From: Venturia oleaginea
Lineage: Eukaryota > Ascomycota > Dothideomycetes > Venturiales > Venturiaceae
Reading direction: 5' to 3'
Assembly (NCBI GenBank): GCA_013176395.1
Contig: JABMLP010000008.1
Location: 248,001 to 312,000, forward strand
Length of the DNA: 64,000 nucleotides
Part shown: one piece after another, positions 20,515 through 30,134 of the stretch
Position numbering within the stretch: the first letter of the stretch is position 1
Layout: each line of letters begins with the position of its first letter
Made by a program: the position numbers and the translations under genes
The notes under the pieces: generated by a model
The model's input: only the letters and a program-made list of their open reading frames with translations
Database searches by the model: none
Told to the model about the DNA's origin: nothing

Positions 20515-21050
20515 CGATGTTTTTCTGCAAAAGACTCACAAAGAGAACAAGAACATTGTCTGGGGTTATATTCACGCCGATCAGGGCCGTCTCCCTTGTT
20601 TCTTCCCTTCTTATTTCTAAGAGGGCGCTTGATACAAGTGACGCGCCAAAAGTCATCTCGGGATGAAACATGCGGGAAGGGGCGAAATTCTTGGGCGTTT
20701 AGGGATGGATTTGTTCTGACCATTGAAGGGTTGAGTCCGTATTGACCTTATTTCATGCTGTCTCTGTGTTTCAAAACGGATTTTTGAGCTGATGTTGACA
20801 GGAGTTGAGACACCCAGGCTATTGGCGCGGGTGACAGAGGTGAGGTGGGCTGAGGGTATTGGATGGGATCGAAATGCTAATGTCCTTGATTAAGAAAAGT
20901 GTTCGATGCCTTCGATTCTCAGGCATTCAGAGGTCAACTTCTTTCTTCCACTGCTTGAAGAGTAATAAAATGGTATCCAGCTCTCCCGATGACATAATTC
21001 CGAATATCATTTATGTACAAAAGCGTCCCAATTAACAAATTTCCAACTCA
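20515..21050. other. Intergenic
   Basis: No recognised gene. A Cys-rich reverse frame at 20442-20723 reads through an intron of the ABC-C remnant and is probably chance. Confidence 0.5.
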
Positions 21051-22460
21051 CTAAGTTGTCACCGTTCCCTCCACCCTCTTATTGGTCCTCAACATCCAAC
21101 TCCAATGTGCCCAAGGATCCTTAAGCAACTTCTCCATCTCCTTAACATCAGTATCCGTAGGCCCACCATAAATCAGCCCGGATCCAACAGCCAACCTAGC
21201 ATATTTCTGTGCTATCCAGGGCTCACCCACACCATTGAACTCAATAGCGGCAAGAGCATACGCCTCTGAAATTGGTCCATGTAATCTCTCCTGTTCATAC
21301 AAACTGATCAATAGCTCGGCCATTGATGTCGTGGCTTCAGACTCGGGAGTGTAATCTTCGAGTTCTTCGCGGAGGGAGACTATTTGATCGATTCGTTCAT
21401 CTGAAGCGTGCGTGTGCGGTTCGGGTTGTGCACATAGGGAACAGCTGCATTGAAATCCCCATGACAGGTGTAGGTAGTGTTGACGCTCTGATCGTGTCTG
21501 AGCAGGATCGATGTAGGATATGGTCAGTTCTTCCCCTGGAAGGATGGTGCGCAGGGCGTGGACGTGCTGGGTCAACGTCTCGGTATCAAAATAGTAATGT
21601 GCATTGGGTCTGCAGTCATGATTCAGGCGCTGTGACTAGTCAAAAAAGAAGTCCACATGACGTTGTGAGAACCTGATGCTTACCGATATCTCAGGAAATA
21701 CCACGTTGTATGCTGTCTCTTCGTCATCCTCCCACATGTCCACAGCAAATGAGTTCGTGTTGATGATATCCTCGACTGGATCACCACCGAAATGACCGCA
21801 AAGGTCCATGAATTTCTTTTCCGAGCGCTCTGGCAGCTTTTGCACAGCTCTGCGCAAATACATGAGTCTATCTTTTTTGGCGAATATCTCAAAGATGCCC
21901 TCCTCGATCATGACCACAGGAGTCATACTGAAAATGTGGTCTCCTTTCTGCAACGTCCTGTTCGCAATAAGTCCCACGCCCCGTCCCGGTAGCTGTCTGG
22001 ACTCGTATGGTGGATTTGGTTCCTCGTTCACTCCACGAAGGAGATCAGGATTCGTGAAGGCAGGGAGCTTGAGAAATTCCTCTGCATGTTCCGGTGTTGT
22101 CCATAAAGATATTCCTCGGTTGTGTGCGAAAGTGTGGGCGGTATATATACAGTATTCCTCTGTCATATTCTGTTCGCGCAGACATCTCGATACGTGTGAC
22201 CATTGCAGATCGTCTGCGATGTGATGTGAAGCTGATAATCGGATTTGATCGGGCTTATTCGCTGCGCGATGAATGTTGCTAGAAAGACGGGATCCGATAT
22301 CGATGCCGATAGATTGACTATTTCTTGAGCATACTGGATTCCAAGAAGAAGAATCTAGCAACGAGGCGCCAGAAAATCCAAGGTTAGATCCAAAGATGGA
22401 GTTATGCGCAGAGATGGTGACGGCTACCGAAAGAAAGTAGTGTACGGTTAATGACTTCAT
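21051..22460 (-). CDS. SET-domain protein with a signal-peptide-like N-terminus (2 exons, 451 aa)
   Basis: Exons 22460-21684 and 21629-21051, joined across a 54-nt intron in phase 0. The SET domain begins at GRGVGLIANRTLQKGDHIF and has the long insertion usual in SMYD-like or SET5-like fungal proteins. The catalytic block RLNHDCRPNAHYYF and the ELTISYID motif lie in exon 2, followed by a post-SET cysteine cluster (CSCSLC). Such proteins are lysine methyltransferases or have lost that activity; the NH-CxPN and terminal Tyr motifs are intact here. Unusually, the first 19 residues (MKSLTVHYFLSVAVTISAH) look like a secretion signal and the next ~90 residues are Ser/Asn-rich, so the protein may enter the secretory pathway. 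Many Pezizomycotina have secreted-type SET proteins of unknown role. The start is the first ATG of the frame. Confidence 0.85.
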
Positions 22461-23184
22461 GATCTACCAGAGATGACACTGAAGCTGAAGAAGAAATCGA
22501 AAATGATGTATGAATGATTGAAGCCAGAATAACTCCAAAGAGAACCAGGCGAGGTACAGACTGAATATATTGCGTTCAGGAACGACGACAATCGGAAGGA
22601 TCATCAGTAAACAGTAGGGCTAGACAAAGTTTCAAAAGGATTCACCAAACATCTGAAGCTGTTTGGCCAGCGGCACTTGCCAACACCACGGTGGTTTCAT
22701 GTTGCCAGTTCTCTGACGAAATTCGTGTAGCAAAGCGAAGGCGAAGAGTGCCAGAAGTGATTCCGATGGCCGACGGTTCGTTTATAGTTTAGAGTCCTGC
22801 TTTTGATTGAATCGATAAAGATGGGGATGTATTCTCGTTGAACGTGATGATGAAGGGTGAAGCCGACGCCGACCAAGATAGGGATAGTTTCCGACGGAGC
22901 TTACCTAAGCGGATATCCCGTCCCGTCTCGGGCGGGCCAATTCTTTTGGACACTCACACCTGCAAAGTTTCAAAACATGAAACCGTCGATTTCCTTCACC
23001 TATCAAACCATATACTATCAATATTATCTGACCATCGCCCCGTATCAAAAGACAAACAGTGTGCGAGCCGCCGCCTTTGCGATATGCGCCAGTTCCCGCA
23101 CCCCCACATGGACAGGCTTCAAATAGAAACGCCGGGATACAACGAGATCAAACCATCCTGCACCGCAACTAGCGACAACAACGC
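22461..23184. other. Intergenic
   Basis: Promoter of the SET gene and downstream region of the monooxygenase. No CGG-N10-CCG site of the type found in the neighbouring cluster was seen here. Confidence 0.5.
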
Positions 23185-24574
23185 CTACACCTTATCCACG
23201 ATGCCTGGCACTGATAGCGCCCCTACTATGGGCTGAGCCTTCGTTTCCATCGTGCCTAGGTGTTCGTTCAAGGCACGGAATCCGTCTTCCGCTGCCTTCA
23301 AGTCTGCCTCCAGGTCGTACCACCAAATCAACGGTAGGCGTCTGTTGGCGTCGTCGGTAATCTTTTGAAGATCCGCGCCAAACTTGGGGTGCTTCAAGAA
23401 ATAGATTCCTCCCACATCCTTGCTCTCGCGAACGACAGACTGCGCTCTGGGACGGCGGATAGAATCGTACATACAAAGTGCATTCTCCACTTGATCACTG
23501 TTTTTGACAAGTCCCAGCAGCCTTGACAAGATCAGTGCATCTTCTAGACCTTGTCCTGCTCCGGCTGCTTGGCTTGGACTTGAAGCATGGGCATTGTCTC
23601 CCAAAAGGCATATTCGTCCGTTGTAGTATGTGGGAGTATCTGGATGGTGGAACAGGGGCCATCTGGCTGGCTTCACGTACTGCTCTTGCGTTAGGTCATG
23701 GACAGCCGTTGCTTATTATGCCACTCACGTTTAGTAATTTGATAAGCCTGGAGTCGAACTCCGCAAATTCAGACAGCATCTCTCCTCTAGTCACTTCCCT
23801 GACAACCTGCTCACCAACCCATGGATTTGGGTCTTGGATGAACGCGACGATGTTCAGTTCTGATCCGCCTGTAATGGGGTATTGCGCCCAACCTTTCCCC
23901 TCCCGCATGAACCATTTGGCGTCTGTTGCATACTCGCCGATGATTTCCTTCGCTTCCTCCATGGGCGCAATTCCACGGTAGACGTAGGTATTGCAGTACT
24001 TCGACGCGACCTCTTCCGGATATCTCGAGCCCAGGACAGTCTTCCTCGTCATCCCCTTGATGCCATCGCAGCCAATGACCACGTCGAACTTGTACGTCGT
24101 TCCGTCGTAGAATCCCAGCGAGACCTTGCCGGCACCCTGGTCTATCCTTGACACTCGCTTGTTGAATTGAACTGTGCCCTCCGGAATCAGGCTCTCCATC
24201 ACCTCCAGCAATGCTTTTCGGTGCGCACTACTCCTGGTGAACTTTGGATGGGAGACACTTCCTCCGTGCCAGCCGGACTTCATTCCTAATCCCTCTTCAG
24301 CTCCCAAGATCTCGAACTGCTCATGGACCCTTGCCGGAGAGGTGTTCCCTACTTTGATCTCGTCGTACATCTTTGCGAACTTCTCGTCCATGAGTTCCAT
24401 AGCTCTCAACGCGTTTGGTCCGAGACCGATTCCTGCTCCGACGGGATCGAACTTGGGTGCGCTTTCGAAGACGGTGCAGTGAACGTTCTGCTTGGCGAGT
24501 CCAATAGCGAGGGCAAGACCACCAATACCGGCGCCGACGAGAGCAATCGAAATCGGTGGATCGATGGAAGCCAT
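23185..24574 (-). CDS. FAD-dependent monooxygenase, salicylate hydroxylase-like (2 exons, 446 aa)
   Basis: Class A flavoprotein hydroxylase that would use NAD(P)H and O2 to hydroxylate an aromatic ring, possibly with decarboxylation. Exons 24574-23729 and 23679-23185 are separated by a 49-nt intron in phase 0. Motifs: GAGIGG dinucleotide fold at residues 14-19, the conserved DG motif in VIGCDGIKG (about 172-180), and the second FAD motif GDNAHASSPSQAAGAG from residue 309. Length is normal for the salicylate 1-monooxygenase / 6-hydroxynicotinate 3-monooxygenase group, which cannot be split by motif alone. It is divergent from the Dabb gene across a 423-bp promoter that holds one copy of the cluster's CGG-N10-CCG site, so the two are likely induced together. 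Probably cytosolic, with no membrane segment. Confidence 0.9.
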
Positions 24575-24796
24575 AACTGTCAGATTGAGGAAGTTGAGGG
24601 CTCTGAGCTAGCACTCAAAGGAGCCACACAACTGTCGAACTCAACGTTCATAAGTCATGGAGAACTCTGTAGTCGGCACTACTGGTAAGCCTCGCCTGAT
24701 GGTGCTACTGCTTCTTCGGTAGGGTGAGGTGCCGCTCACAGTGAATTACGCGCGAGCCGTTCCGTAATACCAGATTTTCGGAACACTGTCTTAGGT

Positions 24797-24812
24797 CGGG
24801 TACATGCATCCG
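24797..24812. promoter_or_regulatory. Candidate Zn2Cys6 operator, site 1 (CGG-N10-CCG)
   Basis: Reads CGGGTACATGCATCCG on the forward strand and CGGATGCATGTACCCG on the reverse. It lies 223 bp from the monooxygenase ATG and 186 bp from the Dabb ATG, inside their shared promoter. It matches the consensus CGG-RTGCA-N5-CCG shared with sites at 27430, 31657 and 34710. Confidence 0.65.
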
Positions 24813-24997
24813 AAACGGAAGTCTGGTTGGACTGACTTTTGAGGTCCAGATTGTTTCGGCACAACGTTCCTGATCTGGAAAGTCACGAGAAGAAGCTTTA
24901 GGTTCTTGAATCGTAACTTGGCACTCGACTGTGCTTTTGAAGTGGGAGTGTTTCCGAAATTTCTTCACTCTCGGCCCTTTATTCAATCACTATAACC

Positions 24998-25777
24998 ATG
25001 TCCACTCAAATCGTCCGCGTCACGATGATTAAAATAGCCTCTGCGGAGCACCAAACAATAGCATTGCAGGGATTCTCAACCTTCACCAAGACCCAGGAAA
25101 AGGTGAGCCAGCCTCGTCTCAATTTGGAAGCTCACAGCCTTGGCCTTGCTACGCACGTTCATCCCTCAGCACATCACATCATAGCACATAAAACTTCGGA
25201 ACATCTTTTCTTCGTAGTCTCCTCCTGACTGTAGGATTGCTTTGCACCAAGTCATGAAAATGTCGGTCCGTCATGGAGCAGGCTGCCCTTGAATCATGGC
25301 AATTCGACAAAACTTTCGCGGCATCGTTCACCGGTCTAAAAGAAATTTCCGTCATACATAGGAGGTATCAACTCATATTCGCTCACCATCCCGATCTGTT
25401 GTCATTCCCTTCCCTCCCCGTGCTTTCCACCGTACATTTTATTCACCTGATCCTACCGTCCTCACCCCCGCACTCATCTATTTTCCTTCCAATCCCACCC
25501 ATTCACTCACCTATTGAGTTCCTCACCTCCCACTAACAACCCCCAGAACGGAAAACCATACATCCTCTCCCTAGAAGCCGGCTACGCCAAAGGCCATGTC
25601 CTAGACCAAGGCTACACCATCGTCACCAAATCTGTCTTTGCAAACGCACAAGATATGGAGTATTACGTGAATGAATGCCCGGGGCATATGGCGTACAAGG
25701 CTTTTTTGAAGGAGAATGCGCCGGTGGAAGGACTGATAAGTGTGTTTTTTACGCCGGAGGTTAGTTGTGTGATTTGA
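24998..25777 (+). CDS. Dabb-domain (stress-responsive alpha/beta barrel) protein (2 exons, 111 aa)
   Basis: Small dimeric alpha/beta-barrel protein. Exons 24998-25102 (MSTQIVRVTMIKI...TQEK) and 25547-25777 (NGKPYILSLEAGYAKG...) join in phase 0 across a 444-nt intron, much longer than its neighbours' introns. The order fits the family: an N-terminal beta strand, a helix, NGKPYILSLEAG, a GYTIVTKSVFANAQDMEYY block and a terminal ISVFFTPE strand. Dabb proteins range from stress-induced proteins with no known reaction to cyclases such as olivetolic acid cyclase. A role in handling an unstable intermediate of the neighbouring monooxygenase is inference. It is divergently transcribed from that gene and shares operator site 1. 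The long intron could hide a small exon; the joined product is complete without one. Confidence 0.75.
25103..25546 (+). other. Unusually long intron of the Dabb gene (444 nt)
   Basis: The donor GTGAGC and the acceptor CCCCCAG are both good. The second half is a long pyrimidine-rich tract. No in-frame exon is needed between the two coding parts. Confidence 0.6.
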
Positions 25778-26147
25778 GGGAGGCTGAGGGGAGAAGGCTG
25801 AGAGGTGGGTGGGGGAAGTGGATTCTGGAATGTAGTTTGCTCTTCGAAGAGAAAGAAGTCTTGTAGGCTTTTATGGCCGGATCTGTAATTGTATCCAAGG
25901 CGTGAATTCGAGTGTTGTTGTATTATTATTGATAGTACCACACAGTTCCAAGAAATCGTACTCAAGTTAACATCGATGAAGACGAAAATTTTCCAGCATT
26001 AATCCCTGATTTCAACATGGTGTACTGCCGTGGTCGCAATACCCAGAAGACCTGAGACAAAACTTAATGGATGATGGGAAAAGGGAAAGAATCACAGCAA
26101 CAAAGGCAGGAAGAGACAGATTATTCAAGAAGGATTCGCATCGCAAT
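25778..26147. other. Convergent intergenic region
   Basis: Lies between the 3' ends of the Dabb gene (forward) and the isomerase-like gene (reverse). Nothing else seen. Confidence 0.5.
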
Positions 26148-27021
26148 TCAATACTTCTCAAACAAACTCCCCCATCCCCCAAACTGATCCATAATCCCAT
26201 TAGTCCTATAAGCATGCCACACAGTCGCCTATCCCCCTCACCATTAGCATAAACCTCCCCACAAGAGAAAGGAAGTCAGAACCCACAGTATTAATAGCAA
26301 CAACCGGTTTCCCCAACTCAACCTCCAACTCGGCACAAGCCTTCGCAGCACAAAGATTCGTCCCCGCCTGGATCAACAATTCCACCCCTCCACCATCAAC
26401 CCTCCTAAAAGCATCCTTAATCTCTTCCCCCGTCACATCAGCAATACTCGTCGCAGTCGCACATTTCATCCCATATATCGCCACAACTTCACACCCAATC
26501 TGCTCGAAAAACTTGACAACCTCTTCATCACCTACAGGTTGGTAGGGGGTAACAATCCCAATTCTCTTAGCTTTGTAGGTTTCCATGACTTTCCCGCATG
26601 CCGCGGCACCGGTTGTAACGTCCAGGCCACCGGAGAGGTCTTTGATATATTTTACAAAGTCGGCTGCGCCGTCTTTGCCGCCCCAGAAGGTTTCGGCCGA
26701 CATGCCCATGACGAAGTAGTCTACTTTTGCGTGGAGACAGGATTCGACTGCGCGTTGCATTTCATTTCGTAGGTCGGAGAGAAAGGCGACCATGGCTTCC
26801 GAGGTAGAGAGGTCGGGGTTCTTGATCCAGATGCGGCCGCTGTGCCATGATACCCCTTTTGGCTTTGTTAGCTTTTAGTTTGGAATGAGGGTTAGAGGAT
26901 CGATATTGTAAGGGCTGGTTGTACCTGGGACGAGCATGCGGTTGAACTCGGCTTCGACACTTGTGTTTGTTGACGGTAAGATGAGGCCAAATTGGGCGCG
27001 GTTTGCTAGTTGTCCAACCAT
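26148..27021 (-). CDS. Maleate cis-trans isomerase / arylmalonate decarboxylase-like protein (3 exons, 248 aa)
   Basis: Member of the Asp/Glu racemase superfamily; the family interconverts or decarboxylates small dicarboxylates. Exons 27021-26925, 26855-26287 and 26228-26148 (introns 69 and 58 nt) give a continuous frame. Visible blocks: RAQFGLILPSTNT near the N-terminus, YFVMGMSAETFWGG (79-92), RIGIVTPYQP (130-139), LLIQAGTNLCAAKA (192-205) and INTATVWHAYRTNGI (220-234), the last typical of maleate-isomerase relatives. In biochemically known members one cysteine sits in the first loop and one just before the Thr of the second. Here those places are Met/Ser (MGMS) and Gly (AGTN), although Cys201 is close. 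The reaction is therefore uncertain. The promoter carries operator site 2, 409 bp upstream, so the gene probably belongs with the neighbouring catabolic genes. Confidence 0.8.
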
Positions 27022-27752
27022 ATTGCTTTGATCGCTATTCGAAGTCTCTTAAGGTCGAGGTGTAATGTTTGTCGATGTCCAATGGTGAAGAAACTGGTGT
27101 ATGAGCATCAAGCTCTCCCAAAATCCAGCCTCCAAACCAGCCCACCAAACTCGCATCGCGACCAGCATGCGGAAGACGCGACGCCGACGCGACTCTCACC
27201 CTCCGTTATCGCCTTGCACATGGCAAAGAGTTCTAAACATGGAACTGCCGTCGCAAGCAAGCACCCGACATGGACGATTCAGCTGCAAAATTCGGGGAAA
27301 AGCATTATTCAGTTATGCATGATCACTTGCGACAGTGCATGAGTCTCTGCATGAGTGAGTGAGACGCGTAGCTGCACACGCGGTCGTTGTGCCGCCGGTA
27401 CTCGTATCTTTGTCGACGGTTCCATATTGCGGGTGCATTCACCCGCAGGGCATTCGGTGGCGAATCTCCAGCCGTGCATCCAGCCGGACACCCGATCAGA
27501 TTGTCGGAATCGCCGCGGAAGTCGAGAATACTTCAAAGCGTCAGGTGCTCATCGATCGGATCTGCCAGTCGAAGGAAGTTTGGAGCCATATTGCAATTAC
27601 ATATGGCGGGGGTGGTTCGATGGCCTTACGGTAGGGTTTGCGACAAGGGAAACAGAAAGACACGATATATAAAGACGAAACTCAGCAAAGCGAGTGGGTT
27701 TGAAACGAATATTATCTTAGCTTTCGTCAAGCTCATGAAAGCTCCTTGGACA
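27022..27752. other. Promoter of the isomerase-like gene and 3' flank of the regulator
   Basis: Contains operator site 2 at 27430-27445. No gene was recognised among the short overlapping forward frames. Confidence 0.5.
27430..27445. promoter_or_regulatory. Candidate Zn2Cys6 operator, site 2 (CGG-N10-CCG)
   Basis: CGGGTGCATTCACCCG, embedded in a perfect 7+7 inverted repeat with a 4-bp centre (GCGGGTG-CATT-CACCCGC, 27429-27446). It is 409 bp upstream of the isomerase-like ATG. Confidence 0.65.
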
Positions 27753-30134
27753 TTATTGTTGCGAAAACACATCTCCCCTCAGCAATGCTCCTATATCGTC
27801 CCAGCCCCAATCCTGCATCTGCCCATTGGGATCGTGCATGAAACTCAACTGAGCCCAGAATTGATTGGCACTGTCTCTCGCAAGATACGAGTTCTCCGGC
27901 GACACAGCAGCACTCATCGTGAGTTCCTGTCCTGGAGGTGGGAAAACTTCCCTTTCCGGATCTGGGGCAAGATCCGGAACCGGCGGCAACTCATCCGTCG
28001 GCAAATGGTATGATGGCGCAGGCGTTTGTTCGCTGGGTAGTCCATTCACTCGTTGACTTTGGACGGAGACGGTTCTGAATTGCTCGGTCAAGGCATTCAC
28101 ATCCACCACGATTTTACCCCATTTCTCCAGCGAGCCGGGCATTCTTGGACTCTTGAGATGTTTCTGCATTATGATTGCGAGATCGTAGAGGAGGACGTCC
28201 GAAGGCTTTGCATCAATAGGCGAATTCTGTTTGACGCTGCAGAAGACGTCGAGGACCAGGACCAACGCTGAAGTGACGGTGTAGAAACAGTCGAACCACG
28301 TCCGTGAGTTAAACTTATTGATCGTTTCTAGTTTGTAGAGAATCCGACCGAGTCCACGCCCTGCATCGATGCACGTCTCGGACACTGTAACCATCGGCGG
28401 CGGCAGAACCTCATTGGGATTTTTGCTAAGTAGTGTCGCACGTCGAAGAAGAGCGGATTTAGAAACCAGAACGATGGTGTAATAGTACTGAGCATGTAGC
28501 AAGAGAAGGGGTCGCTGACTGGAAGGCGCAAGGGAATCTGCAATACCCAAGCTGAGATGCGGAGGGAGAGACTCTTTCCAGCGAGTGAGATCTCTGAGAA
28601 TGCCAGCGGTAGGCGTTAGCGGCCGACTATAAGAGTCATCCCCTGAGGCAGTTCCAGTGGGATCGAGAGCTTTGCAAGCCGACCCCAAGAGCAAAGCCAA
28701 TCGTTGCGACCACTTTAGCAGATCCTGAGGACAATGCCCTGCGACACCGACGATTCGTTCATTCGGATATGCAACAGTGCTCGATGTGTTCATGATGGCA
28801 CTGGGCCGATCGTAAGAGGATACTTGTATCTGCTCAAAAGCATAAAGCGTCCACCACAGCTGTTTCCTCAGCTCTCGAACTAGAGGACTCTGGCTGTGTT
28901 TGACATCATCCCGGTGAAGACCGATGGCAAATCCAATCCGCACAGCTGTACCGGTTAAGTTCCAGCAAGCATCTCGATGCGAAGTATTGTGTAGGTGCAA
29001 AGCTGTGAGCATCAGAGCTTGAACAGCATACATGTTCGATGTGAAGAAGACTGTGGGCAAGAGTTCTTGAGCATGTCGCCACCATTGTTTTTCGGCAGCT
29101 TCTGGAATATCGAACGGTGCTATCCGACGGGCCAGAATGAGGACGCACAGCAGACCGCAGAACCACGCAGGATCTGGCGCAGCAGTAGAGGCCACCCACC
29201 GTTCGTAGCTCTCTCGGAAAGAAGCTTCGTGTAGTACAGGAAAGTCTGAGTGTATGACGTCGAAATATGAGTCGATGAGCGCATCTAAGACAGGTCCATC
29301 AATTTCCTTGACTGATTCCGAGGGTGAGGCAGAATCAGCTGGACTCGGGTGTGAAGGATCCTGAATAGATTTGAACTCGCTCTTGTCGAATAGAGCTGGT
29401 ACTGCCTGAGAAGCATCGTAGCGATCCGCGGCATTGCGACCAAACATGGCAAACTCAAAGGACGAGTAGTTGCCCATCAATCTCCGTAACGTCAAATGGA
29501 ATTGGAACGAGCTGGCTGGGCCAATATATTGAACCTGTCCTTGCTGATCCGGAAGTAGAGGCAGAGTGTTTTCGTCCTCGACTTTTGACACAATCTTGTC
29601 TCGGTCCGTCCGATGAACTTCTTCCACCACAGGGAGCGGTATACCCAGACTCTTTCCCAGTTGCAGCATTTCTGTATTGCTAGACAAGTCTGCTTCGGGA
29701 AGCAATCCTTTAACCAGTGATTCCAACAGAGCCAGCCTGCTTCCAACCCCCTCGACGCTCTCGTAGATACGCATCTTGCGCGGCTGAGTCGTCGTACATT
29801 TTATGTTGTGTATCTCGCAGTATCGGCATTGATCTTGGCCAAGCAATCTATCACATTTCTGCTTCCTGCTCTTGCACTTGTCACAACTCGTCTCTGTCCT
29901 CTTCCTCTTCTCCAACGGCACTCTTCGATTGTTCCTGATCATGGTGAGATTGCTCGGCCGAGAAGTGTAGGGCAAGTCTTTGGCGATGGGGGAGAAATCA
30001 GTCTTGACACGGACAGAATTGGTTAAGGAGGAAGTCGACTGAGGTATGTTGGAAAGTATCTCTTGGTGATCAATGACATCTGATGACTGGGCATGGTTAC
30101 GAGGTCCCTTCGAGCATCTCCAAATAGTTGCCAA
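27753..30134 (-). CDS. Zn2Cys6 transcription factor, candidate regulator of the 23-36 kb cluster (793 aa)
   Basis: Single-exon regulator. The zinc cluster at about residues 84-113 reads CDKCKSRKQKC, DRLLGQDQ, then CRYCEIHNIKC (CX2CX6CX8CX2CX6C). A basic linker and a leucine-rich helix follow (VGSRLALLESLVKGLLPE), suited to dimer formation. The central fungal-specific regulator domain spans about 290-560, with YFDVIHSDFPVLHEASF, then RIGFAIGLHRDD as the conserved middle signature. The C-terminus is Pro-rich and acidic. The frame opens at 30134; another ATG at 29942 (residue 65) begins 19 residues before the cluster and is an equally good start. It is the only regulator inside the group of enzyme and transporter genes whose promoters share an inverted CGG site, and dimeric Zn2Cys6 proteins bind such sites. 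That it binds these sites is inference. Confidence 0.88.
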   Translation of the reverse strand: MATIWRCSKGPRNHAQSSDVIDHQEILSNIPQSTSSLTNSVRVKTDFSPIAKDLPYTSRPSNLTMIRNNRRVPLEKRKRTETSCDKCKSRKQKCDRLLGQDQCRYCEIHNIKCTTTQPRKMRIYESVEGVGSRLALLESLVKGLLPEADLSSNTEMLQLGKSLGIPLPVVEEVHRTDRDKIVSKVEDENTLPLLPDQQGQVQYIGPASSFQFHLTLRRLMGNYSSFEFAMFGRNAADRYDASQAVPALFDKSEFKSIQDPSHPSPADSASPSESVKEIDGPVLDALIDSYFDVIHSDFPVLHEASFRESYERWVASTAAPDPAWFCGLLCVLILARRIAPFDIPEAAEKQWWRHAQELLPTVFFTSNMYAVQALMLTALHLHNTSHRDACWNLTGTAVRIGFAIGLHRDDVKHSQSPLVRELRKQLWWTLYAFEQIQVSSYDRPSAIMNTSSTVAYPNERIVGVAGHCPQDLLKWSQRLALLLGSACKALDPTGTASGDDSYSRPLTPTAGILRDLTRWKESLPPHLSLGIADSLAPSSQRPLLLLHAQYYYTIVLVSKSALLRRATLLSKNPNEVLPPPMVTVSETCIDAGRGLGRILYKLETINKFNSRTWFDCFYTVTSALVLVLDVFCSVKQNSPIDAKPSDVLLYDLAIIMQKHLKSPRMPGSLEKWGKIVVDVNALTEQFRTVSVQSQRVNGLPSEQTPAPSYHLPTDELPPVPDLAPDPEREVFPPPGQELTMSAAVSPENSYLARDSANQFWAQLSFMHDPNGQMQDWGWDDIGALLRGDVFSQQ

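Noticed and set aside
26229..26262. A 34-nt intron in the isomerase-like gene (keeping the VGSDFLSL codons)
   Set aside because: A 58-nt intron with donor GTGGGT at 26286 fits normal fungal size and restores the conserved INTATVWHAYR block.
23185..27021. Assignment of the cluster to nicotinate breakdown (hydroxynicotinate hydroxylase plus maleate isomerase)
   Set aside because: The ring-opening dioxygenase, deformylase and amidase are absent, and the isomerase-like protein lacks the usual cysteines, so the substrate is left open.
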